A stretch of 64,000 bases of DNA. Source: Enterobacter cloacae. Lineage in GTDB: Bacteria > Pseudomonadota > Gammaproteobacteria > Enterobacterales > Enterobacteriaceae. The position numbers and the translations under genes were made by a program. This document shows, in pieces, positions 1 through 8,856 of the stretch. The stretch spans positions 744,001 to 808,000 of the forward strand of contig AP022133.1 in assembly GCA_014169315.1 (NCBI GenBank). Direction: 5' to 3'. The stretch's first letter is position 1, and every line of letters starts with the position of its first letter. The notes under the pieces are model-generated. The model saw only the letters and a program-made list of their open reading frames with translations, was not told the origin of the DNA and searched no databases.

Positions 1-363
1 TTTGTTCACCGGGTTTACGCCAAACTTTGGCGCAAACTGGAAATGAAGCTGCTGGCTGCCGCTTCCCGCTGGCGCAGTATCGCAGCTCACCACCTGAACG
101 ATAAACGGTGTGCCGCCGGCATCGGTTCCCGGCTGCAGGCGGTTGCTGCTGTCGGGGTTGTAAAACCAGTCGCGAGAGACGGTGGGCAGCGTTATATCAC
201 TGCCGTTCACCAGGTTTATCTGGCAGGTATTTGCCACAATCCGGGCGGAGAAATTTACATCCATGCCGCTGTCTTCCGCCTGGCTGAGGGCGGGCCAGTG
301 CCCGGCCAACAGCGTGGTGAGCAGTACGAGCGTTGGCCGCATAAAAAGAGGAATCTGTCGCAT
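1..363 (-). CDS. Fimbrial subunit or adhesin, 3' end cut by window edge
   Basis: This is the last visible gene of the fimbrial operon. It starts at an ATG at 363, 16 bases after the stop of the preceding subunit gene, with a GGCGGG ribosome-binding-like sequence just upstream, and it stays open to base 1 (121 codons). The N-terminus is a signal peptide (MRQIPLFMRPTLVLLTTLLAG, then a cleavage region near SQA). The mature part has one cysteine in an NTCQI context and a second in VVSCDT about 45 residues later. This is the usual disulfide spacing of pilin-domain proteins. Its distal position suits a minor subunit or tip adhesin, but the C-terminus that would decide this is outside the window. 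Confidence 0.8.
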   Translation of the reverse strand, partial: MRQIPLFMRPTLVLLTTLLAGHWPALSQAEDSGMDVNFSARIVANTCQINLVNGSDITLPTVSRDWFYNPDSSNRLQPGTDAGGTPFIVQVVSCDTAPAGSGSQQLHFQFAPKFGVNPVNK

Positions 364-379
364 TTTGCCCGCCAATGAC

Positions 380-967
380 TTACTCGTAGGTAACGATAAA
401 CGTGACCGGTGATGTCGCCTGGCCTGCAGTGACATCTGCCGCTGTTTTTCCGTTCGCTACCACCCATTGCGCAAACATATTAAACACCACGCCGCTCGGG
501 TTGTTTCTGCTGCCAAATTCATGTGTGTAGGCATTAGACGGTGTACCGTTTACGCATTTAAGCTGGGTATCGGTACCCGATGACATGACGCGTTGCCCCA
601 CCAGCACAGCGGTATTGGTGGCCCCGGTGGTGGCGTAATTATCGCCGGAGCAACTGTTGCCCGCGCCCGGCTGCGCCGCGACGTTGATTTTCAGTACGCC
701 CTCGCATTCTGTGAATGAGATTTGGAAGTCTTTCTCGATGGGGGCGGTGGCGATGTTCTGAAACTGGCTGATAAAGATATCGCCAAAATCAATTTCACTG
801 GCCGGAACATTGTTATACATAACCTGGCCGGTACAGGTAGCGGGCAGAACCTCCGTTTCAAAGGTTCCCTGCAAGCTGGTGGTACCGGTAATACCCGACG
901 CATCGCTTGCTGTGCTAAATAACCCGCCCACGATAGCCAGTGCGAGAAAAAGAGAATTAGATTTCAT
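380..967 (-). CDS. Minor fimbrial subunit
   Basis: The product has 195 residues: a signal peptide (residues 1 to about 23) and one pilin-type domain. A cysteine in the LPATCTGQV context and a later one in FTECEG probably form the conserved subunit disulfide; two more cysteines follow. The protein ends FIVTYE, the terminal beta strand with a penultimate-type tyrosine that chaperones recognise in pilins. It lies 26 bases after the preceding subunit gene in the same direction. Function as a minor pilus component exported through the adjacent usher follows from the operon and family. Its exact place in the fibre cannot be told. Confidence 0.85.
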   Translation of the reverse strand: MKSNSLFLALAIVGGLFSTASDASGITGTTSLQGTFETEVLPATCTGQVMYNNVPASEIDFGDIFISQFQNIATAPIEKDFQISFTECEGVLKINVAAQPGAGNSCSGDNYATTGATNTAVLVGQRVMSSGTDTQLKCVNGTPSNAYTHEFGSRNNPSGVVFNMFAQWVVANGKTAADVTAGQATSPVTFIVTYE

Positions 968-993
968 TATAGAACTCCGTTATATCGCAGAAA

Positions 994-1641
994 TTATTCA
1001 TAGCTAAAGTTGAACGTGGCGGTGGCCTGGAACTGACCAATCCCTGGGTTTGTTTTGCTGTATTCCCCGGTTGGTACCAGACGAGCCAGCAGCATGACTT
1101 TCCCGTCTTTGGCTTTATCCATCTCATCTGCGGTCCAGATAATGACTTCCGACCCGCTTTCCGAGGTGTTAGTACCAGAGAAGATCTTAAAATAGTTGGT
1201 TGAGGCGCTGGCGCGGGAAATCTTCACCCCCAGGGCGCTGGTAGCGTTGCGACTGTCACTGGTGCCGGGCAGCAGAATGGTGGCGTCGTTGGCATAGGGG
1301 GTGCCGCTGATGGTGGTTTTTATACCACTAAACGATGTTGGACAATTTTTCACCTCCAGAGAAAAGGTGGCCATGTTGGGTGCTGTGGTGGTGTTGTCAT
1401 CCTTATGGTGGATGATGTCGCTCAGCGTGACCTGCCCCGTGCCAATCGTAATGGTGGCAGCGGCATTAGCGCCGTTAATGGTCATATCGCAGGTGGTGTT
1501 GCGAATATTCGCGTTAAACGTCACATCAAAGGATTGATCGCCTGAACCGGCATTCGCAGTCACAGGGAGGGTTGCGCCGATCGCCAGTGCCAGCATAGCT
1601 ATGGGCAGGCTGCGACGATGAGGGTATTTTTGGTGATTCAT
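994..1641 (-). CDS. Minor fimbrial subunit
   Basis: I place the start at 1641 (215 residues, MNHQKYPHRR...) because an AGGGAG ribosome-binding site lies 8 bases upstream. A longer reading frame to 1686 would overlap the usher stop and lacks such a site. There is a signal peptide ending near TANA (about residue 31). The pilin domain has the paired cysteines (NTTCDMT and VKNCPT) and a C-terminal FNFSYE strand. It directly follows the usher gene, a common place for pilus adaptor or minor subunits. Export and assembly by the neighbouring chaperone and usher are inferred. Confidence 0.85.
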   Translation of the reverse strand: MNHQKYPHRRSLPIAMLALAIGATLPVTANAGSGDQSFDVTFNANIRNTTCDMTINGANAAATITIGTGQVTLSDIIHHKDDNTTTAPNMATFSLEVKNCPTSFSGIKTTISGTPYANDATILLPGTSDSRNATSALGVKISRASASTNYFKIFSGTNTSESGSEVIIWTADEMDKAKDGKVMLLARLVPTGEYSKTNPGIGQFQATATFNFSYE

Positions 1642-1670
1642 CAAGGAAACTCCCTGTAAAGTAACGATTG

Positions 1671-4271
1671 TTATTGCACGTGACAACGTTGGTTGCTCAG
1701 GAGGGGGGTTAACCCGGCTTTTTGCGCGCTGTCGGTTATCTGGTAATGCACCGTGCAGGCGCTGCCCGCTTCTTTACCCCAGACAACCCGCAGGTTGCCT
1801 TTCTCCTCCACGCCGCGGACGTAGGCTTGTCCGGCCTGGCCTACGGTACCGACCTGCTCGCCTTTATCGGTCAGGACATCGGCACCAAGTGGAATAAAGC
1901 CCTGGTCATCACGAAGCAGTTCGAGAATTAAGGAACGCCCTTCGTCGGTGGCAAAGTTAACCTCTACCACCGCACCGTCGCGGGGGACGACGTTTTCGGT
2001 GGTGCTCTTTACTTCGACATCGTGTTCCAGCGTACTAATATTCAGTCCCACCCGATTTTCGCGATAGGCAGCGGCATAAGGCATAATCGCGTAGCCCGAG
2101 CGGTTAAGTTCACCCTGGCCATAACCCAGCGTTGCGCCTTCAGCGCCGCTGGCATGGACCAAAATAATCGGGGCATCGTCGCTCAGGGAAGTGGGTGCCA
2201 GCGTCATACCGCCTGCGTGCAGCACCATTCCGCCGTTATAGCTGGCGGAATACTGTTTGTCGCCGTTATCAGAGAACGATGATGAGACAGAGAGCGGCCC
2301 ATACGGGCTTTGCCATGAACCGTAGCCGCTAAGCTGATTCAGATCGCCATAATCGCCGTGGTTGCTGGCGGTACTGACGGAATAGCTAAACTTGCCATCA
2401 TCCGTATTACCGTTAGCGGAATTGTTGAAGCTGGCGCTACCTGACATATCGGTATTCACGCTCATATTGAGGTTGCTGAAACCGGCCAGCCCTTTACGAT
2501 CGCCAGAGAAAACATCCAGAGGAATGTTGATATTAAAATAGACGCTATCGTCCTTCGCGCCGTATTCGTCGTAAGTACGCTGCAGTGCAATGCTGTAGTT
2601 ACCGAAGCGGAAACTGTTGTTGTAGCCGATGTTATAGCTGGAGTTATAACCGCTTTTATCCCAGTAGTTTTTCCAGGTTCCCGTAATATAGAACGAGCCA
2701 TAGTTTTCTTTGTTAAACATCAGGGGCTGGCTGACGCTTAATTGATACTGGTTTTTGGTGCGTTCGTAGTTGGCATAAAGCTCGCTGCTGGAGCTGTAGG
2801 TTTGGCCATCACTAGCGCCATGTTTTATATCGTCGTTGAGCTGTGCGGCGTCATCCAGGCTGAGATAGTCTTTGGTCGAAAAACGGTATGCTGCGATGTT
2901 GAATGAGGTATCGGTTGTTTCCACCATTTTGCTATAGGTCAGGCGATAGCTCTGACCACTCAGCGAGCCCAAATCGTCGACGTTTGCCCGTGAATGTGTC
3001 ACATCCAGAGCAAAAGCCCCGATTCGCGTGTTCATCGCCACGCCCAGCAGCCCGGCGTAAAAATCGATATCGGTATACTGCACGCCCGCGTAGCCGGTGA
3101 ACGTATTATTAATACCGTAATAGCCGGTGGCGTAACCGACATAGGGTTTATCGCGCAGTGAGTCGTTATTCAGTTTGCCGCCGCCCACTTCCCAGCGCGT
3201 GGTTCCGGGACGCAGCATTTGCGTAACCGATGAGAACGGTACGATAAAGGAGCGCTTAGAGCCGTCAGCTTCCTCGACGGTCACTTCGATATCATTACCG
3301 TAACCCGTGGTGCTGAGATCGCTTAATTCGAACGGACCCGGTGGTACGGTGGTCTCATAAATTTTGCTGCCGCTCTGCATGACGGTGACTTTCGCGTTGC
3401 TGTTGGCGATACCGCGAATGATCGGTGAATAAGTGGTTCGACCTTCCGGGCGCATGCGATCGTCACTGTATAAGCGCATTCCGCGAATGCTGACCGAGTC
3501 AAAGGTATCGCCTGCAGTGTAGGTTTCTCCCGCCACAATCTGCGCCATTAACGCCGGAATATCACGTTGCAGGTAAATATCCTGGCTGGAATAATCGGAA
3601 CCATTGTCGCTATCCCAGTTTAGCGTGCCACGAGAGCGCAAACGCCATGCCCCAAGATTCAGGCCATATTGCAAGCCGACATAGCCTGTGTCAGCGTTTT
3701 GTCCATCCGTTTCCTGGTGCCAGGCGTTAATGTTGTACGACAGCAGTGCCGCCGGAATACCTGCATCCCATAAAGAAGGGTCAACGTATCCCTCCGGGAG
3801 TTTTAAAACATAGAGCTGCGGTAGGGTTAATTCCAGCGTCAGTTTGGCAATATCGAAATTAACCGATGAGTTGGGATAGGATTTTTTAATGTCAACACAG
3901 GCGGTATTATCCTCTGCCACTTTATCGCCCAGCATAACGGTATTAACGCCAGCTTGTTTGAGGAGTTCCACCGTAATACAGGGAGCGGCGCGCGGCGTGC
4001 CATTATCCTTAAATTCAACGTCCTGCGTCGTTTTATTTTTTCCATCCAGGCTGATTTTTACCCGGTATGTGCCAGGCAATACCGGGTTACCTTGAGCATA
4101 GCGGCTGACGTCAACAGTACTTCCCATGTTCAACAGAAACTGGTCATTAAATTCCACCACTTCTTCCGTTTCAGGAACGGAAGAGGGGGCTGGCGTTTTT
4201 TCGCCTGCCTGAAGGGAAAATGGCAATGCTGCGTTGATAGCGAGACATAATAAAGAACGTCGAAAAAGCAT
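1671..4271 (-). CDS. Fimbrial outer-membrane usher
   Basis: This is a 866-residue usher of the FimD/HtrE/PapC family, which forms the outer-membrane pore that receives chaperone-subunit complexes and assembles the pilus. A signal peptide (MLFRRSLLCLAINAALPFSLQA) is followed by the periplasmic N-domain (EFNDQFL, about 20-140). Next is a 24-strand barrel rich in alternating aromatic and polar residues, with a plug region around 210-330 (RGMRLYSDDRMRPEG, then PGPFELSDL). Two C-terminal domains carry the usual cysteine pair (SACTVHY and QRCHVQ). Length is typical. I chose the ATG at 4271; a TTG five codons earlier is also open but has no better ribosome-binding site. The next subunit gene begins 29 bases after its stop. 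Confidence 0.95.
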   Translation of the reverse strand: MLFRRSLLCLAINAALPFSLQAGEKTPAPSSVPETEEVVEFNDQFLLNMGSTVDVSRYAQGNPVLPGTYRVKISLDGKNKTTQDVEFKDNGTPRAAPCITVELLKQAGVNTVMLGDKVAEDNTACVDIKKSYPNSSVNFDIAKLTLELTLPQLYVLKLPEGYVDPSLWDAGIPAALLSYNINAWHQETDGQNADTGYVGLQYGLNLGAWRLRSRGTLNWDSDNGSDYSSQDIYLQRDIPALMAQIVAGETYTAGDTFDSVSIRGMRLYSDDRMRPEGRTTYSPIIRGIANSNAKVTVMQSGSKIYETTVPPGPFELSDLSTTGYGNDIEVTVEEADGSKRSFIVPFSSVTQMLRPGTTRWEVGGGKLNNDSLRDKPYVGYATGYYGINNTFTGYAGVQYTDIDFYAGLLGVAMNTRIGAFALDVTHSRANVDDLGSLSGQSYRLTYSKMVETTDTSFNIAAYRFSTKDYLSLDDAAQLNDDIKHGASDGQTYSSSSELYANYERTKNQYQLSVSQPLMFNKENYGSFYITGTWKNYWDKSGYNSSYNIGYNNSFRFGNYSIALQRTYDEYGAKDDSVYFNINIPLDVFSGDRKGLAGFSNLNMSVNTDMSGSASFNNSANGNTDDGKFSYSVSTASNHGDYGDLNQLSGYGSWQSPYGPLSVSSSFSDNGDKQYSASYNGGMVLHAGGMTLAPTSLSDDAPIILVHASGAEGATLGYGQGELNRSGYAIMPYAAAYRENRVGLNISTLEHDVEVKSTTENVVPRDGAVVEVNFATDEGRSLILELLRDDQGFIPLGADVLTDKGEQVGTVGQAGQAYVRGVEEKGNLRVVWGKEAGSACTVHYQITDSAQKAGLTPLLSNQRCHVQ

Positions 4272-4322
4272 AGCAAGCCCAGTCAATAGATGCAGATGGT
4301 TGTTGTAATTAATTTGTATAAA

Positions 4323-5066
4323 TTAATTTGTTTTTGCGGTTATTTTTTCCGTGCCGCCATAATCATTAATGGCGATATAATTGACTTCACCATTGGCGGT
4401 ATTCGTTAACCCTTTAACGGCCATTGTTTCGCTGGAGAATGGCTTAATGGATTTGCTGTCAATCGCATATTCTTTTGCGCCAACTTTAAACGTCGCGCTG
4501 GATATTGACACGTTATACGGCGAGTCGTTCTTGCCCACCACGGACAGCGTGCTGCCCTGACGGGTTTGCGACCATTTCACCGCTTTCATGGCATCGGCAG
4601 GCGTTCCTTTTAAGCCATCGGGGCGGAAGAACAGTTTAATCCGGGTGCGAAAAGCGAGCTGTAACTGGCTTGCACTTTCACTTTCTTTCATTCCAGATTT
4701 CTTGGGAATTTCCAGCACGTTAAACCAGAATAGCGATTCCCGATCCTGCGGTAGAGGTTGCTGTAAATAGGTCACACGCACTGACTGGCCCTTACCGGGA
4801 TCAATTCGGGTAATGGGCGGTGTAATGACAAACGGCAGTTTTAATTCCTGAGGATTAGCATTGGCACGTCCGTCGTCCAGCCAGATTTGCAATAACAGTG
4901 GGTTTTCGCCACGGTTGGTCATATTAACAATCACATCTTTCATGGATTGCTGGTAAACGATACGTGTGCCGGAAATAACGATATCGGCACTGGCCTGAAA
5001 AGAGGCCATGCTGACAGCAGTAGCGGCGAGAATGCGTAATCCGTTTTTTATGATGGGGCTGAACAT
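4323..5066 (-). CDS. Periplasmic fimbrial chaperone
   Basis: The product has 247 residues and is a PapD/FimC/EcpD-type chaperone that binds pilus subunits by donor-strand complementation and delivers them to the usher. The signal peptide ends near ASA (about residue 28). Two immunoglobulin-like domains follow, with the G1 motif region LEIPKKSG and the RIKLFFRP motif at the end of domain 1. The short F1-G1 segment suggests the FGS class. I chose the ATG at 5066; a GTG four codons upstream is open, but the AGGA sequence is too close to it. The gene follows the major subunit gene across a strong hairpin and precedes the usher by 51 bases. Confidence 0.94.
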   Translation of the reverse strand: MFSPIIKNGLRILAATAVSMASFQASADIVISGTRIVYQQSMKDVIVNMTNRGENPLLLQIWLDDGRANANPQELKLPFVITPPITRIDPGKGQSVRVTYLQQPLPQDRESLFWFNVLEIPKKSGMKESESASQLQLAFRTRIKLFFRPDGLKGTPADAMKAVKWSQTRQGSTLSVVGKNDSPYNVSISSATFKVGAKEYAIDSKSIKPFSSETMAVKGLTNTANGEVNYIAINDYGGTEKITAKTN

Positions 5067-5100
5067 AATGTGATCCACTTCCTGTTGGATTTAAGGGGAA

Positions 5101-5126
5101 CATCCACTGGCGTTTGCCAGTGGATG
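5101..5126 (-). other. Intercistronic hairpin after the major pilin gene
   Basis: An 11-bp perfect stem (CATCCACTGGC with GCCAGTGGATG) and a 4-base loop lie between the major subunit and chaperone genes. No T run follows on the minus strand, so a full rho-independent terminator is unlikely. Such hairpins often cause partial termination or protect the upstream mRNA, giving more pilin than chaperone and usher. A smaller 6-bp stem (5133-5150) overlaps the pilin stop codon. Confidence 0.7.
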
Positions 5127-5149
5127 AAAGCTAGCAACAATCCTGTTGC

Positions 5150-5752
5150 TTATTTGTAGTTCATGGTGAACGCTACTTGCGCCTGCACCGAACCACTGGT
5201 GACCCCTGTTGCGGGTCCCACATAGGCAACGACATAGTCCAGTTGGCCATGACCGTTAGCGTCGAGTGAGACAGACTGGGTGTCGTTAGCCTGATCGATT
5301 TTGATCTGATCCGTCTTGGTGTTACCGTCGTTGTGAAGAACCAGGCTAACGTTTTTCGCTGCACCCTGTACGTTAGCCGGTGGAACCAGCTCACCTGCGT
5401 TGTTGGAAGTCGTACCCGCCCAGGAGTTAAACTGTGCACTCGCAGATGCGACTGTATCGGCGGCGCAATCGACCACTAATGTAAATGGAGTCTTACCCAG
5501 TGTACTGTCCACGCCTGCAGTTGAGGTGGTGAAGTCGGCAACATTGACGGTAGGTAAATTGACGTTGAAATCGTTACCCGCTTGTGGGTTCAGCGGCTCA
5601 TTTTTCATGGAAATGGTACAGGTATTGTTGTTAACCATCCCGTGGAACGTAATGGTTCCGTTATCGGACGTATACGTTGCCGCCATTGCAGAACCAGAAA
5701 CAGCAGTCAAAACCGCAACAGCGACTGCATATTTTTGAATTTTCATAATCAT
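5150..5752 (-). CDS. Major fimbrial subunit (pilin)
   Basis: The product has 200 residues and is a type 1-like pilin. The signal peptide MIMKIQKYAVAVAVLTAVSG ends near AMA (about residue 24). The pilin domain has its disulfide cysteines in NTCTISMK and VDCAAD, and the protein ends VAFTMNYK, the conserved terminal strand. As the first gene of the operon, followed by a stabilising hairpin, it is the expected major shaft protein. A second ATG two codons in (5746) is equally possible; a GGA lies 5 bases before the first and 11 before the second. The closest named fimbria cannot be decided without a search. Confidence 0.92.
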   Translation of the reverse strand: MIMKIQKYAVAVAVLTAVSGSAMAATYTSDNGTITFHGMVNNNTCTISMKNEPLNPQAGNDFNVNLPTVNVADFTTSTAGVDSTLGKTPFTLVVDCAADTVASASAQFNSWAGTTSNNAGELVPPANVQGAAKNVSLVLHNDGNTKTDQIKIDQANDTQSVSLDANGHGQLDYVVAYVGPATGVTSGSVQAQVAFTMNYK

Positions 5753-6098
5753 AAATATCCATATTAGATAACAGATAAAAATTTTTATTTATCTGTTTTG
5801 TGCTAAAATAAACTGTATCCCGTTAAGGTTAAAACTGATCAGAATTTAATATTAACAAAAACATTCTATTGGCATTCTTTAGGAATGTTGATTTAATTAT
5901 TCTAAATTTAATTTTTATTGAAATTAAATTCTTTCAATATCAGATGGTTATGTTGATTTATTGCTGTTTTTTTTGCGGGGGGAGATGGAGTTGATAATTT
6001 TTTTATGGATTTTTTTATTCATTTGAATATATATTATTTTGGGTTTTTTAATACATATATAATATATTTCGGCCGGGATTTTAGTGGGTTTAAAATGG
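5753..6098. promoter_or_regulatory. AT-rich upstream region of the fimbrial operon
   Basis: This stretch has no credible gene and is far richer in A and T than its surroundings, with several T or A tracts that favour H-NS binding. It must hold the fimbrial promoter. An inverted repeat with 9-bp arms (ACAGATAAA at 5771-5779, TTTATCTGT at 5788-5796) would fold in the leader just before the pilin gene. A second repeat has 7-bp arms (AACATTC at 5860-5866, GAATGTT at 5883-5889). I could not assign -35 and -10 boxes with confidence. No pair of repeats resembling the fimS invertible switch was seen. Confidence 0.55.
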
Positions 6099-6131
6099 AA
6101 AAAGAGCCAATAATATGAACTGGCTCTTTTT
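6099..6131 (-). terminator. Terminator of the panBCD operon
   Basis: An 11-bp stem (AAAAAGAGCCA and its complement) with an 11-base loop lies about 30 bases past the panD stop and ends in a T run on the minus strand. The A/T symmetry would allow it to work in both directions, but only the minus-strand operon needs it here. Confidence 0.85.
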
Positions 6132-6161
6132 GTTTTTAAATTTATTCAGTAAAGAAATAGA

Positions 6162-6542
6162 TCAGGCAACCTGAACCGGAATCGCTTTCGCAGTGCGCTT
6201 CATTTCGTTGTCGCCTTCAAAATAAGCCACTTTCGGCTGCCAGCGGCGCGCTTCTTCATCTGACATCATCACGAAGCTGGCGATGATCACAATATCACCC
6301 ACGTCCGCGCAGTGTGCTGCCGCGCCGTTAACGGAGATGATTTTAGAGCCACGTTCGGCGGCAATCGCATAGGTGGAGAAGCGTTTACCGTTGTTCACGT
6401 TCCAGATATCAATGGCTTCGTTTTCCAGAATACCCGCCGCGTCGAGAAAATCCTGATCGATCGCGCAGGAGCCTTCATAGTGCAGGTCAGCCTGAGTCAC
6501 TTTCACACGGTGAAGCTTACCTTGCAGCATTTTGCGAATCAT
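6162..6542 (-). CDS. panD: Aspartate 1-decarboxylase
   Basis: PanD makes beta-alanine from L-aspartate for pantothenate and coenzyme A synthesis in the cytoplasm. The 126-residue length is normal. The self-cleavage site is intact: Gly24-Ser25 in HYEGSCAI, where Ser25 becomes the pyruvoyl group. Tyr58 and the surrounding [10 protein letters not shown] region are also present. It is the last gene of panB-panC-panD, 58 bases after panC. E. coli carries yadD between panC and panD; nothing is inserted here. Confidence 0.98.
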   Translation of the reverse strand: MIRKMLQGKLHRVKVTQADLHYEGSCAIDQDFLDAAGILENEAIDIWNVNNGKRFSTYAIAAERGSKIISVNGAAAHCADVGDIVIIASFVMMSDEEARRWQPKVAYFEGDNEMKRTAKAIPVQVA

Positions 6543-6568
6543 TACGTTTACCTTTAATCATGCGTTAA

Positions 6569-6588
6569 CCCCTCTTGTGAAAGAGGGG
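6569..6588 (-). other. panC-panD intercistronic hairpin
   Basis: An 8-bp perfect stem (CCCCTCTT with AAGAGGGG) and a 4-base loop fill most of the short gap between panC and panD. No T run follows on the minus strand. It may act as a partial terminator or as an mRNA stability element. Confidence 0.55.
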
Positions 6589-6600
6589 AGGGTGATAAAA

Positions 6601-7452
6601 CTACGCCAGCTCAACCACTTTATTATCAATCAGACGTGCCTGGCCGAGCCATGCCGCCACCAGAAGTACCGCACGTTTGCTGTCGTCTGTCAGCTCCAGC
6701 AGCGTGTCAGCATCACGGATTTGTACGTCGTCAGAGCGGAATCCTTTATCGTTCAGGGCCTGCTCTGCGAGGGCAATGATCTCTTCAGCAGTCAACTCTT
6801 TGGCAAGAAGTTGTTCGGCCATGTTGTTCATGACCTTGCTCAGACCCGGGGCTATCTTACGCTGCTCGGCGGTCAGATAACCGTTACGGGAGCTGAGTGC
6901 CAGACCGTCTTTCGCACGCACAATTGGCACACCGACGATCTCGATGTCATAGCCCATATCGTCCACCATCTTGCGGATCAGCGCCAGCTGTTGGAAATCT
7001 TTTTCACCGAAGCAGGCGACATCCGGCTGCACCAGGTTGAACAGCTTGCTGACGATGGTCGAAACACCGCGGAAGTGACCAGGACGACTTGCCCCTTCCA
7101 GCATGGTTGAAATGCCAGGAACGTCGACGTAGGTCGCTTCGTCGGTTCCTTGCGGATAGACATCTGCAGGAGCCGGAGAAAAGACGATGTCCGCGTGGCG
7201 CTTTTTGAGCTTCTCGCAATCTTCCTGCAGAGTGCGTGGGTAGCGCACCAGGTCATCCGCGCGGTCAAACTGCATTGGGTTAACGAAGATACTGACCACC
7301 ACGATATCTGCACGTGCTTTCGCTTCGTCGACCAGCTTCATATGGCCGTCGTGCAGGTTGCCCATGGTGGGGACCAGTGCGATACGTTTACCTTCCTGAC
7401 GCGCGCGACGGATATGCTGGCGAAGCAGCGGCAGGGTTTCAATGATTAGCAC
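6601..7452 (-). CDS. panC: Pantothenate synthetase
   Basis: PanC condenses pantoate with beta-alanine using ATP, passing through pantoyl adenylate. The 283 residues include the HIGH-like nucleotide-binding motif in [10 protein letters not shown] (about 28-37), the FVNPMQF segment, the FGEKDFQQL pantoate/ATP site (about 148-157) and the KMSKS-like SSRNGYL (about 186-192). The start is GTG at 7452, with AAGGAG seven bases upstream; E. coli panC also uses GTG. It lies 11 bases after panB, so the two are probably co-transcribed. Confidence 0.98.
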   Translation of the reverse strand: MLIIETLPLLRQHIRRARQEGKRIALVPTMGNLHDGHMKLVDEAKARADIVVVSIFVNPMQFDRADDLVRYPRTLQEDCEKLKKRHADIVFSPAPADVYPQGTDEATYVDVPGISTMLEGASRPGHFRGVSTIVSKLFNLVQPDVACFGEKDFQQLALIRKMVDDMGYDIEIVGVPIVRAKDGLALSSRNGYLTAEQRKIAPGLSKVMNNMAEQLLAKELTAEEIIALAEQALNDKGFRSDDVQIRDADTLLELTDDSKRAVLLVAAWLGQARLIDNKVVELA

Positions 7453-7463
7453 AACGAGACTCC

Positions 7464-8255
7464 TTAATGGAAACTGTGTTCTTCACCCGGGTAAACACCG
7501 GATTCAACGTCGGCAATATACTGCCTGACCGCAGCGCGCATGTCGCCCGCTTCAGTGAGGAAATTTTTGGCAAATTTAGGAATATGGCCGCCAGTAATAC
7601 CAAAGGCGTCGTGCATCACCAGGATTTGACCATCGGTGACGTTACCTGCGCCAATCCCAATTACCGGAATCGACAGCGCGTCGGTGATCCGCTTTGCCAG
7701 CTCAACGGGAACGCACTCGAGAACCAGCAGTTGTGCGCCTGCAGTTTCCAGCGCCACGGCATCATCAAACAGCGTCTGTGCCGCATCGCCACGGCCCTGT
7801 ACCTTATAACCGCCAAAGATGTTCACGGATTGTGGCGTCAGGCCCAGGTGTCCGCAGACCGGCACGGCGCGCTCAGTGAGCATTTTCACGGTATCAACAA
7901 GCCATGCGCCGCCTTCAATTTTGACCATATTGGCTCCGGCGCGCATCACGGCTGCCGCATTCTCAAATGCTTGCTCCGGCGTGGCGTATGCCATAAATGG
8001 CAGATCGGACAGCAGCAGGCAGGCTGGCGCACCGCGGCGTACCGCGCGGGTATGGTAAGCAATATCCTCGACCGTGACCGGCAAGGTGGAATCATGTCCT
8101 TGTACCGTCATCCCTAACGAATCTCCGACCAGCATGACGTTGATACCCTCTTCGGCAAACAATTTGGCGAAGCTGTAGTCATATGCAGTGATGGTGGCGA
8201 AGCGTTTTTTTTCCTGTTTGCATTTCTGCAATAAGGAGATGGTGGTTGGTTTCAT
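7464..8255 (-). CDS. panB: 3-methyl-2-oxobutanoate hydroxymethyltransferase
   Basis: PanB adds a hydroxymethyl group from methylene-tetrahydrofolate to 2-oxoisovalerate, giving ketopantoate, the first step to pantothenate. I place the start at the ATG at 8255 (263 residues, the family length) with AGGA six bases upstream; the open frame extends further to 8366 but that part has no family similarity. Metal and substrate residues are seen in LVGDSLGM (about 43-50), the KIEGG motif (about 112-116) and the VIGIGAG segment. First gene of panBCD. Confidence 0.98.
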   Translation of the reverse strand: MKPTTISLLQKCKQEKKRFATITAYDYSFAKLFAEEGINVMLVGDSLGMTVQGHDSTLPVTVEDIAYHTRAVRRGAPACLLLSDLPFMAYATPEQAFENAAAVMRAGANMVKIEGGAWLVDTVKMLTERAVPVCGHLGLTPQSVNIFGGYKVQGRGDAAQTLFDDAVALETAGAQLLVLECVPVELAKRITDALSIPVIGIGAGNVTDGQILVMHDAFGITGGHIPKFAKNFLTEAGDMRAAVRQYIADVESGVYPGEEHSFH

Positions 8256-8376
8256 ACTGTTTCCTGATGGCCTAAGCGAATCTTTGCGCATTCTAACAGT
8301 AACATTCGAGGGAACAATGATTTTAGGCAACCGATTAACCACAAATATTTGATGGTTAACCGGCAAAAAAACAGGA

Positions 8377-8856
8377 TTACCAGCGGGCAGGTTTTTCTGC
8401 GTTCAGGCTTTCGAGAACGGCCTGCAGAGAGACGCCATCAGGGAAGGAGAGGTCAGGGGCGACTTCAGACAGCGGCCAGAGCATAAACCCGCGATTTTTC
8501 ATATCGTAATGCGGAATGGTCAGACGTTCGGTATTAATCACCTGATGACCAAACAGCATGATGTCGAGATCAAGCGTTCGTGGACCCCAGCGCTCGGCTT
8601 TACGCACGCGCCCCTGTTGCAGTTCGATGCGCTGGGTGTTATCCAGCAGCGTTTCGGCATTAAGTAAGGTTTCCAGCACCACGACGGCATTCAGGTAGTC
8701 AGGTTGATCCTGGGGTCCCAGCGGCGGTGTACGGTAGAAAGAGGAAACCGCCACGATCCGGCTCTGTGGGATCTCACCCAGCGCCTGAACGGCAGCGTTA
8801 ACCTGCTCCAGCGGAGAGGCCAGATTGCTGCCGATGGCGATATACGCGAGGGTCAT
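8377..8856 (-). CDS. folK: HPPK, folate pyrophosphokinase
   Basis: FolK (2-amino-4-hydroxy-6-hydroxymethyldihydropteridine pyrophosphokinase) transfers pyrophosphate from ATP to the pterin in folate synthesis. The 159 residues carry the signature [12 protein letters not shown] at 89-100, whose aspartates bind the two magnesium ions, and an N-terminal AIGSNL motif. Its ATG overlaps the pcnB stop by four bases (ATGA), suggesting translational coupling. In E. coli K-12 the yad fimbrial operon separates panB from folK; here only about 120 bases do. Confidence 0.97.
   Translation of the reverse strand: MTLAYIAIGSNLASPLEQVNAAVQALGEIPQSRIVAVSSFYRTPPLGPQDQPDYLNAVVVLETLLNAETLLDNTQRIELQQGRVRKAERWGPRTLDLDIMLFGHQVINTERLTIPHYDMKNRGFMLWPLSEVAPDLSFPDGVSLQAVLESLNAEKPARW

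Noticed and set aside
5753..6098. A fimS-like phase switch before the pilin gene
   Set aside because: No long matching inverted repeats flank the region, and no recombinase gene is near in the visible sequence.
8256..8376. A remnant of the yad fimbrial operon between panB and folK
   Set aside because: The 121-base gap shows no trace of pilin, chaperone or usher coding sequence.
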